NCBI GenBank assembly: GCA_934661375.1 | Contig: CAKUJH010000004.1 | Span: forward strand, 1 to 64,000 | Length of the DNA: 64,000 nt | Direction of reading: 5' to 3' | DNA from: an uncultured Victivallales bacterium | Lineage (GTDB): Bacteria > Verrucomicrobiota > Lentisphaeria > Victivallales > UBA1829 | Part shown: in pieces, positions 34,528-42,820 of the stretch | How the letters are laid out: every line of letters begins with the position of its first letter | How positions within the stretch are numbered: position 1 is the stretch's first letter | Made by a program: the position numbers and the translations under genes | Notes under the pieces: model-generated | Database searches by the model: none | What the model saw: only the letters and a program-made list of their open reading frames with translations | What the model was told of the DNA's origin: nothing

Positions 34528-34836
34528 ATGTTGGTAAAAAAATGCTCTTGCGGATGCGGATGCGATGCCTCACGGACACCGGAATACCGCATTTCCACTG
34601 GAAATGAAACGACGCTCGCCGATCTCCCGGTCGGGTCGTCTGGAACAATTGTCAAGGTTATGCCGAAAGCGCCCGGACGCAAGAAATTCGCGGATGTCGG
34701 GCTGGTTCCCGGCAGCGAACTGCAGATCGAAGCCCATGCCCCGTTCGGCAGTCTGATCCGTGTAAAAATCCTGGAAACCAGTATGGCTCTTCACCGGGAT
34801 GACGCTTCTCAAATTGTTCTCAGAAAAAAGGATTGA
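34528..34836 (+). CDS. feoA: FeoA family protein with Cys-rich N-terminal extension
   Basis: 102 aa. The core from about residue 28 is the SH3-like FeoA domain (TTLADLPVGSSGTIVKV, GLVPGSELQIEAHAPFGSLI). The first 13 residues, MLVKKCSCGCGCD, hold four cysteines in CSCGCGC, which is not usual for FeoA and could bind metal or an iron-sulfur cluster. It acts at the cytoplasmic face with FeoB in ferrous iron uptake. AAAGG precedes ATG 34528; feoB starts 7 bp downstream. Confidence 0.88.
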   Translation: MLVKKCSCGCGCDASRTPEYRISTGNETTLADLPVGSSGTIVKVMPKAPGRKKFADVGLVPGSELQIEAHAPFGSLIRVKILETSMALHRDDASQIVLRKKD

Positions 34837-34843
34837 ACGAAAA

Positions 34844-37156
34844 ATGTCCAACCATTTCAAAATCGTGCTGGCCGGAAATCCCAACTGCGGAAAAACCTGT
34901 ATCTTCAACGCCCTGACCGGCGCCAGACAGCATGTCGGCAACTATCCCGGCGTTACCGTGGAAAGCAAGTCCGGCACCTTCGTTCTCAACGGCAAGACCA
35001 TTGAACTGATTGACCTGCCCGGCGTTTATTCCCTGTCCTCGTCTTCTCCCGAAGAAGATGTCGTGTTCCGTGAACTGACCGCTCCGAGGATTGACCTCAT
35101 CATCAATGTGGTGGACTCCACAATTCCGCAGCGCAGTCTGTATCTGACCACTCAGCTGGCGGAGCTTCACATCCCCATGCTGCTGGCGTTCAACATGTCT
35201 GACGACGCCCGCCGGAAGGGTCTGAAATACGATATTCCGAAGCTGGAAACCTATTTCGGTTCTCCCATAGTCCAGACCGTCGGCAAGAACGCGGACGGCG
35301 TCCGGCCTTTGCTGGAGCAGCTGGCGCGCACGCTGAACGAACTGGAGAATCACGGCGTACCGATGCTGACTTACGGCGCGGACATTGATGACGCCATCAA
35401 TACGGTTGCCGGAAAAATCGACGCCCTGAACATCGAACGCTACAAGCATATTCCGTCGCGTTTCTTCGCCATCAAACTGCTGGAACATGACACCAGTGTT
35501 CTGCGGATCAAGGATTTTGAACCGGTGCAGGATGAAGTGGAAAAACAGATCCGGCATCTGCGCGACAAACATGCCATTGATGCAGATACTTTCATGGCAG
35601 ACCGCCGGTATGCCATGCTGGCGGGCGCCTGCCGCGAAGCCATCTCCAGCACTCATGCCAAACGCCGTGAAATTTCCGACAAGATTGACGCCGTGATGAC
35701 CAACAAATATCTGGGGCTTCCGCTGTTCCTGGTCATCATGTATGTAACCTTCTGGTTCACCTTCACTTGCGCAGATCCCCTGATGGGCTTCATCGAAGAC
35801 TTCTTCGCCTGGATCGGCGGTGTGGTCAAGAGTGTCTGGAATCCGGATACTCTGCCGTACCTGCGTGATCTGGTGACGGACGGCATCATCGGCGGTGTCG
35901 GCGGTGTGATTGTGTTCCTGCCGAACATCCTGTTCCTGTTCTTCGCCATTGCGCTGCTGGAAGATTCCGGCTACATGGCGCGTGCGGCATTTGTGATGGA
36001 CGGCGTCATGCGGAAATTCGGTTTGCAAGGACGTTCCTTCGTGCCGCTGATTCTGGGATTCGGCTGTTCCGTTCCCGCCATTATGGCGACCCGTACCATC
36101 GAATCCGACCGGGATCGCGAAGTAACCATCATGATTCTTCCTCTGATGAGCTGCGGAGCGCGTCTGCCGATTTATGCACTGATTATTCCCGCTTTCTTTG
36201 CGGAAAAATATCAGGCGTTCACCATGTGGATCATTTACCTGATCGGCGTGCTGATTGCCCTGATTGCCGCGCGGATCATGAAATCCACGCTGTTCAGCGG
36301 TGCAGGGGAAGTTTACCTGATGGAATTGCCGCCTTACCGTATGCCTACGCTCAAAAGTCTGATGCTTCACATGTGGGACCGCGGCAGAATGTATCTGCAG
36401 AAAGCCGGAACGGTGATTTTCGCCGCCAGCGTGATTCTCTATATCTGCAATACTTTCCCGGAAAAGAAGGAATTTTCGCAGGATTACGATGCAAAAATCG
36501 AAGCGGCGGTCAAAGCCGGCTCGCTGTCCGAACCTCAATTGAAAGCGGTTGCGGATTCCGGACTGCTTTCTGCTGAAAATCTGGAAAAAGTGAAACAGGA
36601 AAAAACGGTTCCGGAAGATGTTGCGGAAGAACTGGAAAACTCCGGAAAGACTTTGCCTGCCGCAGTGGCTGACGCCGTTCAGAAATCCAAAAATCTGAAA
36701 GAGGAAGTCGAGTCTCTGGAAAATGCCAGAAGTGCGGAAAAAATGGAATACACCATTTCCGGCCGCGTCGGCAAAGCCATGGAACCGTTCTTCAAGCCGC
36801 TGGGCTTCGACTGGAAGATTTCCACTGCCACCATCGGCGCACTTGCCGCCAAGGAAGTGTTCGTTGCCCAGATGGGCATCCTGTATTCCGAGGGCGAAGC
36901 GGATGAGGAATCGGATTCTCTCCGGTCCCAGCTGGTCAAGAATTACACCCCGCTTCAGGCGTTCTGCATCATGCTCTTCTGCCTGCTGTCGATTCCGTGC
37001 CTGGCGACTCTTGCCATCATCCGGCGCGAACTCAACTCCTGGAAGATGGCAATCGGCGAAGCCATCTGGCTGTTCGTGCTGGCTTATGTGATGACCCTTC
37101 TCACATATCAGATCGGTTCGGTTCTGCAGATTGGAACCCGGATGATCGGCATGTAA
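34844..37156 (+). CDS. feoB: Ferrous iron transporter FeoB
   Basis: 770 aa from ATG 34844. The cytosolic G domain has GNPNCGKT at residues 11-18 (G1), DLPGVYSLS as the G3 region, and NMSD as G4, followed by the GDI helical domain (about 170-270) and membrane Gate motifs with the conserved Cys (LILGFGCSVPAIMATRT; LPLMSCGARLPIY). A charged insertion of about 95 residues (about 540-635, rich in Glu, Lys and Ser) interrupts the second half between membrane segments and is longer than in E. coli FeoB. It imports Fe2+ across the inner membrane. FeoC is not evident. An 852-aa antisense open frame is a shadow. Confidence 0.93.
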   Translation: MSNHFKIVLAGNPNCGKTCIFNALTGARQHVGNYPGVTVESKSGTFVLNGKTIELIDLPGVYSLSSSSPEEDVVFRELTAPRIDLIINVVDSTIPQRSLYLTTQLAELHIPMLLAFNMSDDARRKGLKYDIPKLETYFGSPIVQTVGKNADGVRPLLEQLARTLNELENHGVPMLTYGADIDDAINTVAGKIDALNIERYKHIPSRFFAIKLLEHDTSVLRIKDFEPVQDEVEKQIRHLRDKHAIDADTFMADRRYAMLAGACREAISSTHAKRREISDKIDAVMTNKYLGLPLFLVIMYVTFWFTFTCADPLMGFIEDFFAWIGGVVKSVWNPDTLPYLRDLVTDGIIGGVGGVIVFLPNILFLFFAIALLEDSGYMARAAFVMDGVMRKFGLQGRSFVPLILGFGCSVPAIMATRTIESDRDREVTIMILPLMSCGARLPIYALIIPAFFAEKYQAFTMWIIYLIGVLIALIAARIMKSTLFSGAGEVYLMELPPYRMPTLKSLMLHMWDRGRMYLQKAGTVIFAASVILYICNTFPEKKEFSQDYDAKIEAAVKAGSLSEPQLKAVADSGLLSAENLEKVKQEKTVPEDVAEELENSGKTLPAAVADAVQKSKNLKEEVESLENARSAEKMEYTISGRVGKAMEPFFKPLGFDWKISTATIGALAAKEVFVAQMGILYSEGEADEESDSLRSQLVKNYTPLQAFCIMLFCLLSIPCLATLAIIRRELNSWKMAIGEAIWLFVLAYVMTLLTYQIGSVLQIGTRMIGM

Positions 37157-37209
37157 CATAGATTTCCCGGACGGAGCGGCTGTTCCGTCCGGAGTTTCAC
37201 TGTTGAATT

Positions 37210-37247
37210 TCCGCAGAGCGGTATTTCCCGTCCTGCGGATTTTTTTT
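37210..37247 (+). terminator. Terminator of feoAB
   Basis: TCCGCAG (37210-37216) pairs with CTGCGGA (37233-37239), followed by eight T. A second stem without a T-run (CCGGACGGA 37167-37175 with TCCGTCCGG 37184-37192) lies just upstream and may protect the mRNA end. Confidence 0.8.
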
Positions 37248-37270
37248 ATGTCTGTGGACCGCAGATGTTT

Positions 37271-37302
37271 AAAAAAAGAAACCCGGCGGTTGACTGCCGG
37301 GT
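37271..37302 (-). terminator. Terminator of the kds-lpt operon
   Basis: On the minus strand ACCCGGC (37302-37296) pairs with GCCGGGT (37287-37281), followed by a T-rich run (complement of AAAAAAAG at 37271-37280). It lies 27 bp after the lptB stop. Confidence 0.75.
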
Positions 37303-37328
37303 GAAATTTTTCCGTTTCAGCGGAAATG

Positions 37329-38063
37329 TTACATGGTGAAACGCGGTCCCAGATAAACTTCCCGCGCCTTGGGGTCATTCACCAGGAAACTGCTGTCGCC
37401 TTCGCAGCAGATGGTTCCGGAACTCATCAGATAAGCCCGGTCCACGCAGGAGAGCGTTTCGCGCACGTTGTGGTCCGTAATCAGGATTCCCATGTTGCGG
37501 TGTTTAAGTTTTTCAATGATCTGCTGCACTTCATAAACGGCTTTGGGGTCAACGCCGCTGAACGGTTCATCCAGCAGAATGAATGCGGGGTTGGTGACCA
37601 GTGCGCGGGTGATTTCCAGCCGCCGCCGTTCGCCGCCGCTCAAAGTCATGGCTTTCTGTTTTGCCAGATGAGTCAGTGCCAGTTCATCGAGCAGCTGCGC
37701 CAGACGTTCCTTGCGTTCTTTCCGGGAAATGGCGAGGGTTTCCAGGATGGCATAGATATTTTCCTCCACGGTCAGTTTTCGGAAAATCGAAGCATCCTGT
37801 GCCAGATAACCCATTCCCATGCGGGCGCGGACATACATCGGCTGCTGGGAAACGTCGATTCCTTTGAAGAAAATAACGCCGGCATCCGGTTTGATCAAGC
37901 CCGTAATCATATAGAAACTGGTGGTCTTTCCTGCTCCGTTCGGACCCAGAATTCCGACCACTTCGCCGCGGCGGACATGGATGTTCACATCATTGACGAC
38001 ACGGCGTCCGCGGTATGCTTTCATCAGACCGCGGGCGTCCAGAAGAATTTCTCCATCCGACAT
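37329..38063 (-). CDS. lptB: LPS export ABC transporter ATP-binding protein
   Basis: 244 aa from ATG 38063 (GGAGGAG upstream); the longer open frame lacks family support. Walker A GPNGAGKTT at residues 40-48, signature LSGGERRR near 139, and Walker B FILLDEP with VDPKAV, the D-loop typical of LptB. It powers LPS extraction with LptF/LptG. It is the last gene of the LPS operon, 19 bp after lptA. Confidence 0.92.
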   Translation of the reverse strand: MSDGEILLDARGLMKAYRGRRVVNDVNIHVRRGEVVGILGPNGAGKTTSFYMITGLIKPDAGVIFFKGIDVSQQPMYVRARMGMGYLAQDASIFRKLTVEENIYAILETLAISRKERKERLAQLLDELALTHLAKQKAMTLSGGERRRLEITRALVTNPAFILLDEPFSGVDPKAVYEVQQIIEKLKHRNMGILITDHNVRETLSCVDRAYLMSSGTICCEGDSSFLVNDPKAREVYLGPRFTM

Positions 38064-38082
38064 GATCCGATCTCCTCCGGTT

Positions 38083-38694
38083 TTATTGTTTGCCAGCGTT
38101 GCTGATGACCGAGCCCTGCGCCTTGATGACGCCCTTGAATACCAGAACACGTTCCGTTTTGGTATAAAGAATGATGCGTTCGCCGTTCAGACGGCTGGCG
38201 CCGTTGACCACCACCGGATCTTCGGTCAGCGTGATTTCGTCCTGCTTGACCATATAGACTGCGCGTCCGGCGAATGCCTGCTGCGCTTCTTTCAGTCCGG
38301 CGGCTTCATCCGGAGCGCGGGTGATGACCACATCGCCGATACATTCGATTTTGACGACTTCCTTGCCCGTCTGCGAGCTGCGCGGATCATCGGAATCCGT
38401 TTTCTTTTCCGCCGCCTTGTCGCTTTTTCCCAGATAAATGATCATTTTCCGGCATTTGATGCTCATTTCCGGATCCTGAATATCAACGTTGCCCAGCAGA
38501 GTTGCCTTGTCATGGGCAATGTCCAGATCCATGGAATCCGCATTGATCAGAGTAGGGGTGTCCGCTTTGTCCTTGCGGCTTTTGCGGGAAGCCGCGAACA
38601 TGTCGCCCAGCTGGGCAAAAGAATCAAAGCAGAAGAAAGCCGCTGCTGCAAAACACAGCACGGTGCAGAATTTCCGGGTGCGGTATGAACTCAT
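38083..38694 (-). CDS. lptA: LptA/OstA-like periplasmic LPS bridge protein
   Basis: 203 aa with an N-terminal signal segment (FCTVLCFAAAAFFCFDSFAQ). The mature part has the OstA/LptA beta-jellyroll pattern: INADSMDLDIAHDKATLLGNV, MIIYLGK and IECIGDVVITRA. It forms the periplasmic filament carrying LPS from LptC toward LptD. Position between lptC and lptB supports the call. A charged linker around residue 85-105 (KAAEKKTDSDDPRSS) is an insertion relative to short LptA proteins. Confidence 0.8.
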   Translation of the reverse strand: MSSYRTRKFCTVLCFAAAAFFCFDSFAQLGDMFAASRKSRKDKADTPTLINADSMDLDIAHDKATLLGNVDIQDPEMSIKCRKMIIYLGKSDKAAEKKTDSDDPRSSQTGKEVVKIECIGDVVITRAPDEAAGLKEAQQAFAGRAVYMVKQDEITLTEDPVVVNGASRLNGERIILYTKTERVLVFKGVIKAQGSVISNAGKQ

Positions 38695-39291
38695 TTATTT
38701 GGTCTCCTTTTTGGTATCATCCTGTGAATTGTTTTCTCCCAGCGGTCTCATGCCGGAGTATTTGCGCATCTCCGGATATATCACCATGCGGACTTTGCTG
38801 CGGATATGTATGAACCGGCGGTCCTGGTCGGCATCGAAACCGACTCCGTCCACCGAGATTTCTCTGGCTCGGAAATGCACCGGAGCATCGCTGCGGAGCA
38901 TACGCAGATTTTTGTCGTATTCCGCATCGTCGGAAAAAATCAGAGACTGCGAATGCTGTTTGTCTTTCCAGTAATCCATCACCTGCTGCGGAGTGAAAGT
39001 CAGCGGGTACGGCTCTGCTTCCGCCAGTGAAACAATGTCACGGATATTTTTCATGTCATCCTTGACAATGTCGATTTTGGGTTTGACCAGCATGATCATG
39101 GCGCCCAGGTTAGTTGCTTTTTCTCCATATAAAATAAATTGCAGTCTGCCGTTGCTTTTGCTGTATTCCGGCAGAGCGAAATTGCTCAGAGATGCGGCCG
39201 TGCCGGACGCATCGTCTGCGAACAGCGAAACGATTCCGAGACAGCCGGTCAGCAGGATCAGCCGAAGTAACGTTCCATAAGTTTTGACCAT
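38695..39291 (-). CDS. lptC: LptC-like LPS export protein
   Basis: 198 aa. A single N-terminal hydrophobic segment (LLRLILLTGCLGIVSLF) anchors or exports it. The rest is beta-rich, with LQFILYGEKATNLGAMIMLV resembling the LptC pattern of lipid-contacting strands, and VHFRAREISVDGVGFDADQD. Sequence similarity to LptC is weak by eye; the assignment leans on gene order kdsC-lptC-lptA-lptB. The start overlaps kdsC by 34 bp. Confidence 0.6.
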   Translation of the reverse strand: MVKTYGTLLRLILLTGCLGIVSLFADDASGTAASLSNFALPEYSKSNGRLQFILYGEKATNLGAMIMLVKPKIDIVKDDMKNIRDIVSLAEAEPYPLTFTPQQVMDYWKDKQHSQSLIFSDDAEYDKNLRMLRSDAPVHFRAREISVDGVGFDADQDRRFIHIRSKVRMVIYPEMRKYSGMRPLGENNSQDDTKKETK

Positions 39292-39779
39292 TTGCCCTGT
39301 TCCTTGAGTAAAAATTCCACTGCTTCGCGGATGGCTCCGTGTCCGCCTTCCGCTCTGGTCCGCAGATCGGCGACAGTATCCAGCTCCGGCACGGCATCGC
39401 CGACCGCCACAGCCAGTCCGCAGCGTGCCATCGGCGGGGCGTCCACCACGTCATCGCCGATATACATGCACTGTTCCGGCAGCAGATGCTGATCTTCCAG
39501 CAGATGCGTGAATCCGGCATCCTTGTCTTTGCAGTCTTCGTACAGAAAATCCATTTTGAGTTCCGCGGCGCGGGTGGCGTTGGCTTTGGATTTGCGGCCG
39601 GAAAGGATTCCGACTTTCAGTCCCGCCCGCTGCGCCAGTTTCAGCCCGTGTCCGTCGCGCACATGGAAAAACTTGATTTCATCGCCGTTGTCGCGGTAGC
39701 CGATGCGACCGTCTGTGAGCACACCGTCCACATCCAGAACGATGGTTGTGATTTTATTGCATTTTTTCGACCAGTTCAT
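39258..39779 (-). CDS. kdsC: 3-deoxy-D-manno-octulosonate-8-phosphate phosphatase
   Basis: 173 aa C0-type HAD phosphatase lacking a cap. VLDVDGVLTDGRIGY holds Asp16 and Asp18, ILSGRKS is motif II, and YIGDDVVDAPPM is motif IV. KdsC removes phosphate from KDO-8-P and works as a tetramer. It overlaps kdsA by 26 bp and lptC by 34 bp, indicating tight translational coupling. Confidence 0.92.
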   Translation of the reverse strand: MNWSKKCNKITTIVLDVDGVLTDGRIGYRDNGDEIKFFHVRDGHGLKLAQRAGLKVGILSGRKSKANATRAAELKMDFLYEDCKDKDAGFTHLLEDQHLLPEQCMYIGDDVVDAPPMARCGLAVAVGDAVPELDTVADLRTRAEGGHGAIREAVEFLLKEQGKWSKLMERYFG

Positions 39780-40578
39780 GAATCGCCATTACCTCGTCAA
39801 TAACTTTTTCCGCGCTGGCGAAATCCAGCGAATTGGGACCATCGGACAATGCTTTGTCCGGGTTCGGATGCACTTCCATGAAAACGGCGTCGATTCCGGC
39901 TGCTGCCGCTGCACGGGTCAGCTCCGGAATGAATTCCCGCTGTCCGCCGGACGCATTGCCGAGTCCGCCGGGAAGCTGGACCGAATGGGTGGCGTCGTAA
40001 ACCACCGGATAGCCGAACGAACGCATGGTCTGAAGTCCGCGCATATCCACCACCAGATTATGATAACCGAAAGTGGTTCCGCGTTCCGTAAGCAGGATGT
40101 TCCGGCAGCCGGATTCCTCCAGTTTGCCGATTACGCCGCGCATATCTTCCGGCGCGAGGAACTGTCCTTTTTTGACATTGACCGGCAGTCCGGTTGCTGC
40201 CGCAGCTGTCAGCAGATCGGTCTGACGGCAGAGAAATGCCGGAATCTGAAGCACATCAGCGACTTCCGCAACCGGAGCCGCCTGGCAGGATTCATGGATA
40301 TCCGTCAAAACGGGCAGGTTCAGTTTTTCCTTGATTTCGCGGAGAATCGCCAGTCCGGCTTCCATACCGCTGCCGCGGAAAGAGCAGATCGAGGAACGGT
40401 TCGCTTTATCAAACGACGCCTTGAAAACATAGGATATGCCGCGTTTTTCGCAGACTCCTTTCAGAAATTCCGCGATTTCAAAACAGATGTCGCGTCCTTC
40501 CGCCACACATGGTCCGCCGATCAGCAGCAGCGGTGCGCCGGGACCGACGGTATATTTTCCGATTTTCACCAGATTCAT
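39754..40578 (-). CDS. kdsA: 3-deoxy-8-phosphooctulonate synthase
   Basis: 274 aa, full length. LLLIGGPCVAEGRD, FKASFDKANRSS, SFRGSGMEAGLAIL, PVLTDIHE and ERGTTFGYHNLVVDMR are the conserved blocks of KDO-8-P synthase. It condenses PEP with arabinose-5-phosphate. PAFLCRQTDLL is the expected active-site strand. Its ATG overlaps the kdsB stop in ATGA. Confidence 0.95.
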   Translation of the reverse strand: MNLVKIGKYTVGPGAPLLLIGGPCVAEGRDICFEIAEFLKGVCEKRGISYVFKASFDKANRSSICSFRGSGMEAGLAILREIKEKLNLPVLTDIHESCQAAPVAEVADVLQIPAFLCRQTDLLTAAAATGLPVNVKKGQFLAPEDMRGVIGKLEESGCRNILLTERGTTFGYHNLVVDMRGLQTMRSFGYPVVYDATHSVQLPGGLGNASGGQREFIPELTRAAAAAGIDAVFMEVHPNPDKALSDGPNSLDFASAEKVIDEVMAIHELVEKMQ

Positions 40579-41327
40579 AAGGCATTCCCTTCTTTTTTCA
40601 GCTGCGCCAGAAATTCTTCCGCTTTGGTCAGATCTTCCGGTGTGTCGATTCCGATGCTGGAGCAGGGCGTAACAATCACTTTGATTCTCATGCCGTTTTC
40701 CAGCGCCCGGAGCTGCTCAAGTTTTTCGCACTGTTCGAGTTTGCCTTCCGGGAGGGAGACAAAACGTTCCAGTGCGGCTTTGCGGTAGGCATAAATACCC
40801 CAGTGCCGGTAGGTTTCGGTATCTTTGCCGCCGACCCGCAGGAACGGAATCATGGAACGGCTGAAATACAGTGCATGGGAATCCGCGGAAAGCACGACTT
40901 TGACCATATTCGGATTGTTTTCATATTCTGCACGGGGGCAGGGCACTACGACAGTTGCCATATCCGGGGCGGACGGCGTGGTGATGGCGTCAATCAGGGA
41001 ATCAATGACTTCCGGTTTGACGAACGGTTCATCTCCCTGGATATTGATGACGGCTTCCGCTTCGCTGTTCCGGGCAACTTCCCAGATGCGGTCGGAACCC
41101 GTCGGATGGTTTTTCGCGGTCATGACCGCCTTGCCGCCGAATGCGCAGACCGCCTCATAGACCTGCGGTTCATCCACCGCCACGACAACGTCATCGGCTT
41201 TTGAGCGGATGGCGCGTTCCCAGACATGCTGAATGATGGGTTTGCCGTCTAATTTTGCCAGGACTTTGCCCGGAAAACGCGTACTTGCGAACCGGGCCGG
41301 AATCACTGCCAGAGTTTTTGCTGCCAT
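40575..41327 (-). CDS. kdsB: 3-deoxy-manno-octulosonate cytidylyltransferase
   Basis: 250 aa. VIPARFASTRFPGKVLAKLD is the nucleotide-binding start, followed by VAVDEPQVYEAV, INIQGDEPFVKPE and HWGIYAYRKAALERFV. It activates KDO as CMP-KDO for transfer to lipid A. It lies 19 bp after the DUF1015 gene and overlaps kdsA by 4 bp. Confidence 0.95.
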   Translation of the reverse strand: MAAKTLAVIPARFASTRFPGKVLAKLDGKPIIQHVWERAIRSKADDVVVAVDEPQVYEAVCAFGGKAVMTAKNHPTGSDRIWEVARNSEAEAVINIQGDEPFVKPEVIDSLIDAITTPSAPDMATVVVPCPRAEYENNPNMVKVVLSADSHALYFSRSMIPFLRVGGKDTETYRHWGIYAYRKAALERFVSLPEGKLEQCEKLEQLRALENGMRIKVIVTPCSSIGIDTPEDLTKAEEFLAQLKKEGNAL

Positions 41328-41346
41328 GGTGTCTGCCTCCGTCCTG

Positions 41347-42579
41347 TCAGAAACTGTGGGTCACCAGACCGTCGCGCAGCTTCGGCTCAAACCAGGTGGA
41401 TTTCGGAGGCATGATTTTGCCGGCGTCCGCAATGTCCATCAGCTGTTCGACCGTAGTCGGGTACATGGAGAACGCCACCACGGCTTTGCCTTCCTTGACC
41501 AGCCGTTCCAGTTCCTTCGTGCCGCGGATGCCGCCGATGAAGTCAATGCGTTTGCTGGTGCGGGGATCGTCAATGCCCAGCAGCGGACCGAGTACATTGT
41601 CCTGAAGAATGCTGACATCCAGGCGTTCGATGACGCCGAGCGAGGCAATATCGAATTTGGGAACGAGCAGGCTCCATTTGCCGTCGAGGTACATGCAGAA
41701 GCTGCCGCCCTTGGCAGGTTCCGGGGAAGCGGCGGGCGTGATGGTGAACTTTTCGCCCAGCTTGGCAAGGAACTGTTCGGACGTCATGCCGTTGAGATCA
41801 TGCACGGCGCGGTTGTAGGCGAGAATCTTGAGCTCGTCCGCAGGGAATGCCACCGCGAGGAAGAAATTGTAATCCTCTTTGCCGGTGTGATTCGGGTTGG
41901 CGGCGCGGCAGGCGGCTGCGGCACGGGATGCGGACGCTGCACGGTGATGTCCGTCGGCAATATAGAAATTCGGAACTTCGTTTTCGAACATCGCGGAAAG
42001 TTTGCGGCTGCGTTCCGCTCCGGCTTTCCAGAGTTTGTGTTCAATGCCGTCGGCGGCGACGAACGAGAAATACGGTTTTTCCTGTTTGATTTCATTGATG
42101 ATGTCGGCGATTCCGGCATTGGAACGGTAGGTCAGGAAGACCGGACCGGTGTGATTGCGCAGTTCCATGACGTGCCGTGCGCGGTCATCTTCCTTGTCAC
42201 GGCGGGTCTTTTCATGTTTCTTGATGATGTCGGCATCGTAATCCGCCGCGGATGCTGCACCCGCGATTCCGGTCTGGGTACGGTCGCCCATGCGGAGGGA
42301 GTAGACATACAGATTGGCTTCGGGATCGGATTCGAGGGGGGCGGCGGCAATGAGACGTTTGAAGTTTTCACGCGCTTTGGCATAAACGGCGTCGGAGTAC
42401 AAATCGGTTCCGGCGGGGAGTTCGATTTCCGGGCGGGATACCCGCAGGAAACTCAGCGGATTGCCGTCGGCGAGAGCCGCGGCTTCTTCGCTGTTGACCA
42501 CGTCATAGGGAACCGCTGCCACTTCCGCCACTTTGTCCGGACGCGGCATCAGTGCATGAAAAGGATGAAAAACTGCCAT
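41347..42579 (-). CDS. DUF1015 domain-containing protein
   Basis: 410 aa covering the whole DUF1015 family: FHALMPRPDKVAEVAAVPYDVV at the N-terminus, YADHH-equivalent FYIADGHHRAASAS near 209, and SVPWD-free C-terminal LDVSILQDNVLGPLLGID with RIDFIGGIRG. The function is not established for the family; some relatives resemble the ParB/serine-kinase fold, so a small-molecule kinase is conceivable. It heads the kds-lpt operon here, which may only reflect shared expression. The 241 bp upstream are divergent with the SGNH gene. Confidence 0.82.
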   Translation of the reverse strand: MAVFHPFHALMPRPDKVAEVAAVPYDVVNSEEAAALADGNPLSFLRVSRPEIELPAGTDLYSDAVYAKARENFKRLIAAAPLESDPEANLYVYSLRMGDRTQTGIAGAASAADYDADIIKKHEKTRRDKEDDRARHVMELRNHTGPVFLTYRSNAGIADIINEIKQEKPYFSFVAADGIEHKLWKAGAERSRKLSAMFENEVPNFYIADGHHRAASASRAAAACRAANPNHTGKEDYNFFLAVAFPADELKILAYNRAVHDLNGMTSEQFLAKLGEKFTITPAASPEPAKGGSFCMYLDGKWSLLVPKFDIASLGVIERLDVSILQDNVLGPLLGIDDPRTSKRIDFIGGIRGTKELERLVKEGKAVVAFSMYPTTVEQLMDIADAGKIMPPKSTWFEPKLRDGLVTHSF

Positions 42580-42753
42580 AAAAACATCTCCTGAAATGTT
42601 GATTGTTCTTTCAAAATGGAAAGATACACTTTCAAATGCATTTCTTCAAGCGGAGAATGCAGGAAAATCATTTTTTTTGCGGATTTCTGCCGGAGAAATG
42701 TTCTTCCTGCCCCGCTGGAACGGAAAAATATTCGTGATATTGCGTTTTTTCGC

Positions 42754-42781
42754 TTGTTTTTCTTTTATAGTATGATATACT
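42754..42781 (+). promoter_or_regulatory. Putative promoter of the SGNH hydrolase operon
   Basis: TTGTTT (42754-42759) and TATACT (42776-42781) with a 16-bp spacer, 40 bp before ATG 42821. The remainder of 42580-42820 is AT-rich without another recognisable element. Confidence 0.4.
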
Positions 42782-42820
42782 TCCGTAAAATGCAGAAATC
42801 ATTCAAGGAGAGACAGAGTC

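Noticed and set aside
34820..37378. 852-codon open frame on the minus strand
   Set aside because: Antisense shadow of feoB, with low-complexity His/Gln/Arg composition and no motif.
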